Origin: Chersky-840 sp036511675
GTDB lineage: Bacteria > Actinomycetota > Acidimicrobiia > Acidimicrobiales > UBA8190
Length of the DNA stretch: 64,000 nucleotides
Assembly: GCA_036511675.1 (NCBI GenBank)
Contig: DATCBU010000095.1
Location: forward strand, 19,315 to 83,314
Direction: 5' to 3'
Shown here one piece after another: positions 57,776 through 64,000 of the stretch. The first letter of the stretch is position 1, and each line of letters opens with the position of its first letter. A program made the translations under genes and the position numbers. The notes under the pieces are model-generated. The model did not search any database. It was not told the origin of the DNA and worked only from the letters and a program-made list of their open reading frames with translations.

Positions 57776-58630
57776 GTGAACCTCGGAAGGCTGGGCGTGT
57801 GGTGGAGCGGCTCGTGGCGGGTGAAGGACGACGAGTCCGTCGATGTCGCCGCTGAGCTGGAGAGCCTCGGCTATGGCACCCTGTGGTCCTCGGGCGGCTT
57901 CGAGCCCGGCCTTTCCGCCCACTTCGGACGCCTCCTCGGTGCCACCACCTCGATGGCGGTGGCGAGCGGCATCGTGAGCATCTGGCGAGCCCCGCCCGCC
58001 GGGCTCGGTCCCGCCGCGCGCGATCTCGATGCACGCTACCCCGGTCGTTTCGTCTTGGGCCTCGGTGCCAGTCACGCGCCCCTGGTGGAGACCTACGCCC
58101 GGCCGTACGCCCACATGGTCGGCTATCTCGATGCTCTCGACGACGGTGACGCGGCCGTGGCGCCAGACCGTCGCGTGCTCGCCGCCCTCGGGCCCCGGAT
58201 GCTCCGGCTCGCCCGTGACCGCGCCGCGGGGGCGCATCCGTACTTCGTCCCTGTCGAGCACACGGCCCGAGCTCGGGCCGAGCTGGGACCGGGGCCGCTG
58301 TTGGCCCCCGAGGTGACCGTGGTGCTCGAGCGGGACCGGACCACGGCGCGCCAGGTGGCGAGGACCTTCACGGCCAGGTACCTCACGCTTCCCAACTACA
58401 CCAACAACCTCCGAACCTTGGGCTTCGACGACGACGACCTGACAGGAGGAGGAAGTGATCGCCTCGTGGACGCCGTGGTGTGCTGGGGGGATCTCGAGGC
58501 GATCGTCCCCCGCGTGCGCGAGCACTTCGCGGCCGGCGCCGACCACGTGTGCGTACAGGTCGTCTCCCCGCCGTCCTCGTTTCCCATGGCCCAGTACCGC
58601 CGGCTTGCGCCCGCACTGCTGGATCTCTGA
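57776..58630 (+). CDS. LLM-class F420-dependent oxidoreductase
   Basis: A 284-residue luciferase-like monooxygenase-fold enzyme resembling the short F420-dependent type. It starts LGRLGVWWSG and has ESLGYGTLWSSGGFEPG, VASGIVSIWRAPPAG, and the phosphate-binding DLDARYPGRFVLGLGASHAP. The C-terminal part holds HFAAGADHVCVQVVSPPSSFPMAQYRRLAPAL. Such enzymes use F420 or FMN to oxidise alcohols or reduce enones. F420 use is inferred from the subfamily, not shown. The start is set by the hexamer at 57764. Confidence 0.85.
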   Translation: MNLGRLGVWWSGSWRVKDDESVDVAAELESLGYGTLWSSGGFEPGLSAHFGRLLGATTSMAVASGIVSIWRAPPAGLGPAARDLDARYPGRFVLGLGASHAPLVETYARPYAHMVGYLDALDDGDAAVAPDRRVLAALGPRMLRLARDRAAGAHPYFVPVEHTARARAELGPGPLLAPEVTVVLERDRTTARQVARTFTARYLTLPNYTNNLRTLGFDDDDLTGGGSDRLVDAVVCWGDLEAIVPRVREHFAAGADHVCVQVVSPPSSFPMAQYRRLAPALLDL

Positions 58631-58763
58631 CAGCGGGATTCTCACGGCGGGTAGTCATCGTGCGGTCACTGCCCGTCCGGCGATTCCCTCCAGCCTCAAG
58701 AGGGCGAAGGCCCCGACCGATCTAATAGGTGCCACCCGTAGGACCCCACCCGGAGGGTTGCGC

Positions 58764-59336
58764 ATGTCCCTGCGCCGAGCCAGGAAATTGAAGCAAGGAC
58801 TCGACGGCTCGACGATGGCACTGGATTGGCGTCAGCGCGCCATGATCGTCGGCGTTCCCAAGAATGCGCGCGCCCTGCTGGGACAGCTCGAGACCCGCGC
58901 CCTGTCGGAGCCTGAGTACGTGGAGCACGTCGCCGAGATCGTCCGCGAGCTCGAGGACGACCCGGCCATGGTGTCGTTCGGTCTGTTCCACACCCCCGAG
59001 CACGAGCTGTTGGGGGTCGTCGTCGTGGTGGGCAAGGTGGGACTGGTGCTTCTCGATGCCCACGACAGCCGTCCCTATGCGGAGTTCCGGTGGCCGACAC
59101 TGTGTCGGTTCGACGTGCGACACGTGGGCACCTACCAAGTCGTGGGCCTGGCCTGGTACGACGGGGAGAGCGACATCACAGAGCGGCTGGGGGCTGGGAC
59201 TCCCCTCGAGCTCGCCGAGATGCGGTTCGCCTACATGTACATGCACGCCGACCCCGAGCTCCTCGCCGGCATCCAGGATGGATTCGACGAGGCGTCGATA
59301 CCCGAAGAAGTCCACCGCCGACCACCGCTGCTCTGA
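58764..59336 (+). CDS. Hypothetical protein
   Basis: A 190-residue soluble protein, not recognised. The N terminus is basic and helical (MSLRRARKLKQGLDG), followed by a helical segment LGQLETRALSEPEYVEHVAEIVRELEDDP and a beta-rich core (VVVVGKVGLVLLDAHDSRPYAEFRWPTLCRFDVRHVGTYQVVGLAWYD). There are no cysteine or metal motifs. GGAGGG lies 7 nt before ATG 58764, giving a strong start. It stands alone between the LLM and cupin genes. Confidence 0.65.
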   Translation: MSLRRARKLKQGLDGSTMALDWRQRAMIVGVPKNARALLGQLETRALSEPEYVEHVAEIVRELEDDPAMVSFGLFHTPEHELLGVVVVVGKVGLVLLDAHDSRPYAEFRWPTLCRFDVRHVGTYQVVGLAWYDGESDITERLGAGTPLELAEMRFAYMYMHADPELLAGIQDGFDEASIPEEVHRRPPLL

Positions 59337-59395
59337 CCGTCGCTGCACTACCGTTGCCGCTGTCGTCGGCAACACGGCAAAGGAGAGCGCCCAGC

Positions 59396-59773
59396 ATGGA
59401 CGTCCGGTCGATCGAGGACATGGCACCCACCATCGAGCACAACGGCACCACCCCCGTGTGGTGGCTCGTCCCGCCCCAGGAGATGCGGGCCGTGACCGAG
59501 GGCGGATTTCTCGAACTCGTCAGTGAATGGGAGATCGCCGGCGGCGGGGCGGTCGACGCACATTCGCACCCGACCCACGAGTTCTATTACATCATCGCCG
59601 GCCACGGGATCATGAAGATCGCCGACGAAGAACGCGAGGTGCACGCCGGTGACCTCGTGTACACGCCGCCGGACACCACCCACAGCATCTGGCCGGCGAG
59701 CGACCATGCCCCCTTGCGGGGCCTGGCCTTCGCTATCGGTGTTCCCGGCGCCGGCAAGGTCGACTACTCCTGA
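59396..59773 (+). CDS. Cupin-domain protein
   Basis: A 125-residue single cupin barrel. Motif 1 is visible as DAHSHPTHEFYYIIAGHGIMKI (metal-binding His, His, Glu) and motif 2 as AGDLVYTPPDTTHSIW (His). It is probably a small metal-binding enzyme or ligand sensor, substrate unknown. AAAGGAGAG precedes ATG 59396, and TACCGT at 59349-59354 is a plausible -10. Confidence 0.85.
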   Translation: MDVRSIEDMAPTIEHNGTTPVWWLVPPQEMRAVTEGGFLELVSEWEIAGGGAVDAHSHPTHEFYYIIAGHGIMKIADEEREVHAGDLVYTPPDTTHSIWPASDHAPLRGLAFAIGVPGAGKVDYS

Positions 59774-59830
59774 GCCCTCCTGGGCGCTGCGCAAGGCCGA
59801 CGCGGTCTCGCTGCCGCCGCCGGCGCATCA

Positions 59831-60130
59831 TCAGTGCTTCTGGATGAGTCGCTCGTATTCCTCTCGGACGTCCTCGTCGATGGTGACGGGTCCCGTCCCG
59901 GCCCACGGGCGGTTGGCCCGATTCCTCTTGACCCCCGAGACCCAGTACTCGTCGCCGGTCTCCACGTCCTCGTGGTTCCCGCGCAGGCCTCCTCCCGGGA
60001 TCTTCCGCAGCGTCTTGTCCCGGTAGGTGATGGTCCGCCCCGTCTTCGAGATCTGCACCCGCCCGATCCACGCCGGGCCGTCGTCGTCGAAGCCCGTCTT
60101 CAACTCGAGGTACATGATGCGCGTCTTCAT
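59831..60130 (-). CDS. Conserved hypothetical protein
   Basis: A 99-residue protein that begins MKTRIMYLELKTG and contains IGRVQISKTGRTITYRDKTLRKI and DVETGDEYWVSGVKRN, ending in the acidic VTIDEDVREEYERLIQ. This pattern is found in a widespread family of small bacterial proteins with no known function. It is soluble, with no cysteines. It lies just downstream of the L,D-transpeptidase on the same strand, with a 40-bp gap, but it has its own ATG at 60130. Confidence 0.78.
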   Translation of the reverse strand: MKTRIMYLELKTGFDDDGPAWIGRVQISKTGRTITYRDKTLRKIPGGGLRGNHEDVETGDEYWVSGVKRNRANRPWAGTGPVTIDEDVREEYERLIQKH

Positions 60131-60170
60131 CGGGCGCCGGGGTGTCGGTCCACAGGCGGGGAGGAGCCGC

Positions 60171-61676
60171 TCAGTACACCCAGACCGCGGTCCCGATGGG
60201 GAGGAGGTTGTTGGCCCAGATCCAGTCGATGGCCTCGTTGCTCACCCGGACGCAGCCGTGGGAGACGGGAGTGGGCGGCACGAACGTGTCCCCGTGGATG
60301 GCGAAACCGGCGTCGAAGAACTTGGGCCGCCACAGCGATCCCAGCGAGTCGACCACCAGGCCGTTGACCTGCCGGTAGATCTGGAAATGGCCGACCGGGG
60401 TGTTCGCCACCGAGGTGACGCCGTCCTGGGTGTAGGTGTAGCCGCCACCCGTGGACGTGTTCAGGACGAAGTCGATCTTCCCGTTGGTCACGAACATCAC
60501 GAGGTCGTCGGCGAGGTCGACTTCGACCACGTACCCCGACGTGCTCCGGGGTTGGGGAACGACGTCGGCGCCGAGGGCAGCCTCGGTGGCGGGCCCGACG
60601 CTCCCGGTGCGGGTGATGCCCGCCGCCTTCTGCAGGGCGTAGACGGCCTGCTCGGTGCTGTCACCGAAGACGCCGTCGGGGGTCCCCAGCCAGTAGCCGA
60701 GGGCGGTCAGCTGCTGCTGGATGGCGAGCACCGCTGCGCCACTGGCACCGGGCCCGATCGGTGCGGTCAGGCTTGGGGCGCTGGGAAGGAGCCAGTACCC
60801 CGCGCCGTCGGGGGTGGCGGCGATGGCCTTGACCGGGTTCGCCAGCTGCTGCGCACCCATGGACCCGGCGAACGGGGCGCTGCCGTAGGAGAACACGCCG
60901 CCGTCGGACGCCACCAGCCAGTACCCGTTGCCGCCCGCCGTGGCGGCCATGCCTTCGATCGGCGCGTGGAGATGGATCGCTCCCGTCGACCCCAGGAACC
61001 GGGCGCCCCCGAAGGCGAACACCCCACCGTCCGACGCCACCAGCCAGTAGCCGTCGATGCCCGGTGCGGCGGCCATGCCCACGACGGGCTGGCTCAACCG
61101 CTGGCCGCCCATCGACCCGTGGAACCCGGCGTTGCCGTAGGAGAACACCCCACCGTCCGACGCCACCAGCCAGTACCCGTTGCCGAAGGGCGTGGCGGCC
61201 ATGCCCACGATCGGGGCGCTGAGGCGCAGGGCTCCCGCCGACCCGAAGAAGCCGGCGTCCCCGAAGGCGAAGATGCCCCCGTCCGAGGCGACGAGCCAGT
61301 AGCCCTTGCCGTCGGCGGTGGCGGCCATGCCGACCACGGGGGCGTGCAACTTCTGCCCGCCCATCGACCCGAACGACCCGGCGTCACCGAAGCTGAAGAC
61401 CCCGCCGTCGGCGGCCACGAGCCAGTAGCCGTTGCCGTCGGGCGTCGAAGCCATGCCGACGACCGGAGCGTTGAGCGCCACGCCGGCCATGGAGCCGAAA
61501 GACCCTGCGTCTCCGAACGGCACCGGTTCGGCGGCCACGTCGGGGTAGCTCCCGGGCGTGGCGACGGCGGCGGCGGCGGCGGTGCTGGTCGACAGCTCGA
61601 CGGCCGGGATGATGAAGGCGCAGGTGGCGAGGGCGGCGCCCAGCGTCACCAGGCGGCGAGGAGAGGCACGTCTCAT
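60171..61676 (-). CDS. Secreted L,D-transpeptidase with six YWLV repeats and a PG-binding domain
   Basis: A 501-residue cell-wall enzyme. A signal peptide (about 1-36, LVTLGAALATCAFIIPAVEL) is followed by six 42-residue repeats (about 54-305) with consensus GNGYWLVASDGGVFSFGDAGFFGS. A peptidoglycan-binding domain (about 310-372, LAIQQQLTALGYWLG, DGVFGDSTEQAVYALQKAAGI) and the YkuD catalytic domain follow, with FAIHGD and SHGCVRVSN (active-site Cys). It forms 3-3 cross-links or anchors proteins to peptidoglycan. The repeats look like a small propeller and may bind a surface partner. The start is ATG 61676; an in-frame TTG at 61712 adds 12 residues. Confidence 0.9.
   Translation of the reverse strand: MRRASPRRLVTLGAALATCAFIIPAVELSTSTAAAAAVATPGSYPDVAAEPVPFGDAGSFGSMAGVALNAPVVGMASTPDGNGYWLVAADGGVFSFGDAGSFGSMGGQKLHAPVVGMAATADGKGYWLVASDGGIFAFGDAGFFGSAGALRLSAPIVGMAATPFGNGYWLVASDGGVFSYGNAGFHGSMGGQRLSQPVVGMAAAPGIDGYWLVASDGGVFAFGGARFLGSTGAIHLHAPIEGMAATAGGNGYWLVASDGGVFSYGSAPFAGSMGAQQLANPVKAIAATPDGAGYWLLPSAPSLTAPIGPGASGAAVLAIQQQLTALGYWLGTPDGVFGDSTEQAVYALQKAAGITRTGSVGPATEAALGADVVPQPRSTSGYVVEVDLADDLVMFVTNGKIDFVLNTSTGGGYTYTQDGVTSVANTPVGHFQIYRQVNGLVVDSLGSLWRPKFFDAGFAIHGDTFVPPTPVSHGCVRVSNEAIDWIWANNLLPIGTAVWVY
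60762..61517 (-). repeat. Six tandem ~126-bp repeats coding the YWLV modules
   Basis: Each unit encodes about 42 residues with conserved VVGMAATPxGNGYWLVASDGGVFSFG. The last unit is degenerate (YWLLPSAPSL). Conservation at DNA level suggests recent duplication or gene conversion. Confidence 0.85.
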
Positions 61677-61788
61677 GCCACAAGGCAAGCAGTTCCTCCC
61701 CGCCACCGCCAAAGCCGTCGGTACGGGTGCGCCGGGCCGCGAGGGCAGCGGCCCCGGGCCTGAAGTGGTTCGGCGCGGTGTGCGCTCC

Positions 61789-61794
61789 TAGGCT
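61789..61794 (+). promoter_or_regulatory. -10 hexamer TAGGCT for the P450 gene
   Basis: TAGGCT lies 9 nt before the GTG at 61804, with no ribosome-binding site between. Confidence 0.4.
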
Positions 61795-61803
61795 CGGCGC
61801 CGC

Positions 61804-63072
61804 GTGCGGCCAACTCCGTCTCCTGCACAGGATCACGATCTGCTGAGCCCGGACGTGTTCCGGGACCACCGACACCACGAGGTCTTCGAAGCCCTGCGTC
61901 GCCACGATCCCGTGCATTGGCACGTCGACAGCGCGGGGATCGGCTTCTGGTGCCTGACCAAGCAGGCCGACGTGCAGATGGCCAGTCGGGACCCCGAGAC
62001 CTTCGTCAGCGGCCGAGGCTTCACCCTCGTCGACATCGACCCCGACGACCTCCAGGGGATCATGATGAAGCAGATGCTCCCTGGGATGGATCGCCCCGAG
62101 CACACGCGCTACCGACGCATCGTCAGCAAGGGCTTCTCCCCGCGCACCCTGCGACTCGTCGAAGACCATCTGGCGCTCAAAGCCAGGAGCATCGTCGATC
62201 GCATCATCGACCGCGGATCGTGTGACTTCGTGGAGGACGTCGCCGCCGAGCTCCCGCTCCAGGCCATCGCCGAGTTGGTGGGAGTCCCCGAAGGCGACCG
62301 GCGCAAGATCTTCCGGTGGGGCAACCAGATGACCGGCATCGACGACCCCGAGTTCGGCGGTGACAGCGAAGCGGCCATGACGGCCTCGGCGGAGATGCTC
62401 GCCTATGCCGACGACCTCCGGCGCCAGCGCGCCGAGGATCCCCGCGACGACATCGTCACCCTGCTGACGGGGGCGACGGGGCTCACCGGGGAGCCGGGCG
62501 ATGCCGACGGCCTGACCGACGCTGAGCTGGCGGTGTTCTTCCTCCTCCTCGTCGTGGCCGGCAACGAGACCACCCGCAACGCCACCTCCCACGGCATGCG
62601 TGCGCTGATCGAGCACCCGGCGGAGCTGGCCAAGCTGCGCACGGACCCGAGCCCGGATCGCATGGCCTCGGCCGTCGAGGAGATCCTGCGCTGGGCCTCA
62701 CCCATCCTGTATTTCCGTCGCACTGCCACCCGCGACGTCGAGATGCGGGGCAAGACCATCAGAGCCGGCGACCGCGTGGTGCTGTGGTACGCCTCGGCCA
62801 ACCGCGACGAAGAGGCGTTCCCCGACCCGTTCCGTTTCGACGTCGACCGGTCCCCCAACGACCACGTGACCTTCGGGGGCGGGGGCCCCCACTTCTGCCT
62901 GGGCGCCGGCCTGGCCCGAATGGAGCTCCGGTTGATCTTCACCGAGTTGGTGGCGCGCCTGGGGGAGATCGAGCTCGACGGCCCCGTGGAGACGTTGCGC
63001 TCGAACTTCATCGGGGGCATCAAGCACATGCCCGTCCGCTGGCACCGGCGCCCGGTGGTCGGCACCGTCTGA
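61804..63072 (+). CDS. Cytochrome P450
   Basis: A 422-residue soluble bacterial P450 monooxygenase. The I-helix oxygen-activation motif is VVAGNETTRNA, the ExxR is EEILR, and the heme loop FGGGGPHFCLGAGLAR carries the Cys ligand. N-terminal GMDRPEHTRYRRIVSKGFSP is like the CYP125/CYP142 group, which hydroxylates steroid side chains. That assignment is only by resemblance. No ferredoxin gene is adjacent. GTG 61804 is set by the hexamer spacing. Confidence 0.92.
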   Translation: MRPTPSPAQDHDLLSPDVFRDHRHHEVFEALRRHDPVHWHVDSAGIGFWCLTKQADVQMASRDPETFVSGRGFTLVDIDPDDLQGIMMKQMLPGMDRPEHTRYRRIVSKGFSPRTLRLVEDHLALKARSIVDRIIDRGSCDFVEDVAAELPLQAIAELVGVPEGDRRKIFRWGNQMTGIDDPEFGGDSEAAMTASAEMLAYADDLRRQRAEDPRDDIVTLLTGATGLTGEPGDADGLTDAELAVFFLLLVVAGNETTRNATSHGMRALIEHPAELAKLRTDPSPDRMASAVEEILRWASPILYFRRTATRDVEMRGKTIRAGDRVVLWYASANRDEEAFPDPFRFDVDRSPNDHVTFGGGGPHFCLGAGLARMELRLIFTELVARLGEIELDGPVETLRSNFIGGIKHMPVRWHRRPVVGTV

Positions 63073-63106
63073 GGCCGGCCTGACCGGGCGGCCCAGGCGG
63101 GCCCGC

Positions 63107-63829
63107 TCAGACCAGGGGCCAGGGATAGTGGTGGCTGTCGGGGTCGGGGACCGGGAACCGTCCCGCCTCGACCAACGCCGCGGCACGTCGTCCCACGGCG
63201 CGCACCTCCCGAGCCGAGAGCAGCGGCTCGAGCGACTGCGGTGGGGACTCGGCCACCCGGGCCAGGTCGTCGACGAGCGCGGCGGGAAGCCTCTGGCCGG
63301 CGAACTCCCAGATGACGGTGCGCAACTTGGGCTCGGTGTGGAAGCACAGGCCGTTGTCGATGGCCCAGATCCTGCCGTCTTCGCCGAGGATGCAGTGTCC
63401 GCTCTTGCGGTCGGCGTTGTTGGCCACGACGTCGAAGGCACAGATCGTCTTGAGCTGGTCGTGGGTGTCCTCGTCCTCGACCAGGGTGAAGTGGTGTTGG
63501 GAGAAGTCGGCGGGGATGAAGAGCTGGAGCGATCCCGGGCCCAGGGGGGCGTCCTCGCGTTGCACGGTCTCGGGCACGATGTCCCATCCCAGGGCGCGCG
63601 ACAACTCGAAGGCCGCCACCTCGCGCCGGTAGATCGGCTCGGGGAAGTCCCACAGGTGACGCTCCCCGCGGCCGGGCTTGTACACCGCGCTCGCCTCGTC
63701 GTCACCCAAGGTGCACGTGGCGAGGAAGGTGTGGTTCGAGCTCCACGGCATGCGGCCGACGATCTCGACGTCGCCCTCGGCCAGGAGCGTCAAGTGGCGG
63801 GCGGCCGATGGCCGTTGGTCCTCGGGCAC
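63107..63829 (-). CDS. SCO1664-family kinase-fold protein
   Basis: About 240 residues of the actinobacterial SCO1664 family, related to phosphatidylinositol 3/4-kinase-like folds. Recognised blocks are AVYKPGRGERHLWDFPEPIYRREVAAFELSRALGW, LKTICAFDVVANNADRKSGHCILGEDG (catalytic-loop-like) and IWAIDNGLCFHTEPKLRTVIWEF (DNG in place of DFG). The function is unknown. It always follows DUF3090, as here. GTG 63829 overlaps the DUF3090 gene by 40 nt; TTG 63793 in a TTGA overlap is a good alternative. Confidence 0.83.
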   Translation of the reverse strand: MPEDQRPSAARHLTLLAEGDVEIVGRMPWSSNHTFLATCTLGDDEASAVYKPGRGERHLWDFPEPIYRREVAAFELSRALGWDIVPETVQREDAPLGPGSLQLFIPADFSQHHFTLVEDEDTHDQLKTICAFDVVANNADRKSGHCILGEDGRIWAIDNGLCFHTEPKLRTVIWEFAGQRLPAALVDDLARVAESPPQSLEPLLSAREVRAVGRRAAALVEAGRFPVPDPDSHHYPWPLV

Positions 63830-64000
63830 TCGTGTCCGGAGGGGTCGAGGGGGCCGCCGCACAAGGGGCACGGAGGGCGCCCGGCTTCGACCAAGGTGGT
63901 GGCCCGGATGGCGAACGCCGCGGCCTGGGAGCGGGTGATGGTGAAGCGCGCCATGTCGCCCTCTTCGTCCTCGCCCACCGCCTCTTCGGCCACGAGCACG
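63790..64000 (-). CDS. DUF3090 protein, 3' part only
   Basis: The C-terminal 69 residues of a gene running off the right edge. It shows the DUF3090 tail: an acidic EEAVGEDEEGDMARFTITRSQAAAFA, then AGRPPCPLCGGPLDPSGHECPRTNG, a zinc-ribbon-like CPLC/CP motif. DUF3090 and SCO1664 form a conserved actinobacterial pair of unknown function, often behind a histidine phosphatase gene. Confidence 0.85.
   Translation of the reverse strand, partial: VLVAEEAVGEDEEGDMARFTITRSQAAAFAIRATTLVEAGRPPCPLCGGPLDPSGHECPRTNGHRPPAT

Overview
The window is 64 kb of very GC-rich DNA, about 70% G+C by eye, with dense, often overlapping genes. The gene content is actinobacterial: a WhiB regulator, a SufR-type iron-sulfur repressor, a PdtaS-like cytosolic histidine kinase, DUF3107, DUF4395, the DUF3090/SCO1664 pair, a mycothiol-dependent maleylpyruvate-isomerase-fold protein, an F420-type LLM oxidoreductase and paired Get3/ArsA-like ATPases. 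The six YWLV-type repeats in an L,D-transpeptidase and a complete System I cytochrome c maturation operon suggest a lineage outside the classical mycobacteria and streptomycetes. Class Acidimicrobiia is my best guess. This is an inference from gene content, not from a marker gene; I see no rRNA or tRNA gene and no CRISPR array.

Layout. 1-2.0 kb: end of a branched-chain amino-acid-type ABC importer whose two ATPases are fused. 2.0-4.7 kb: SDR, amidohydrolase and an MDMPI-fold protein. 4.7-8.7 kb: divergent valS and cysS sharing one short promoter region. 8.8-9.5 kb: a cold-shock gene destroyed by a 493-bp inverted-repeat-flanked cassette. 9.6-17.2 kb: MFS pump, acyl-CoA dehydrogenase, LMW phosphatase, DUF4395, TetR, glycosyltransferase, enoyl-CoA hydratase and gmd. 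17.2-24.9 kb: ccdA plus ccmABCDEFGHI. 25-28 kb: Fe-S block (cysteine desulfurase, SufR, Mrp). 28-31.8 kb: dGTPase-like protein, DUF3107 and two ArsA-like ATPases. 31.8-43.5 kb: signalling block (GGDEF, PdtaS-like kinase, ECF sigma with membrane partner, hybrid kinase with response regulator, WhiB). 43.5-46.1 kb: gene-poor, lower-GC accessory DNA with a TnpB gene. 46.1-54.8 kb: GDPD, etfBA, MBOAT with an SGNH partner, SixA-like phosphatase, lipoproteins and a HemK-like protein. 54.8-64 kb: esterase, UGT, VOC, LLM oxidoreductase, cupin, L,D-transpeptidase, P450, SCO1664 and DUF3090.

How they work together. The ccm genes overlap by a few bases and should be translated as one unit that makes c-type cytochromes. 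SufR, the desulfurase and Mrp form an Fe-S homeostasis module around a 17-bp palindrome. The acyl-CoA dehydrogenase, enoyl-CoA hydratase, ETF, P450, LLM enzyme and SDR fit lipid or steroid oxidation, although they are not in one operon. Many genes have a TAnnnT hexamer 6-9 nt before the start codon, which is the signature of leaderless mRNAs, and I used this to choose several starts.

The strongest unusual signal is the cassette in the csp gene at 8851-9343. It has near-perfect 25-bp inverted repeats, an 8-bp target duplication and a single passenger lipoprotein gene with its own leaderless promoter.
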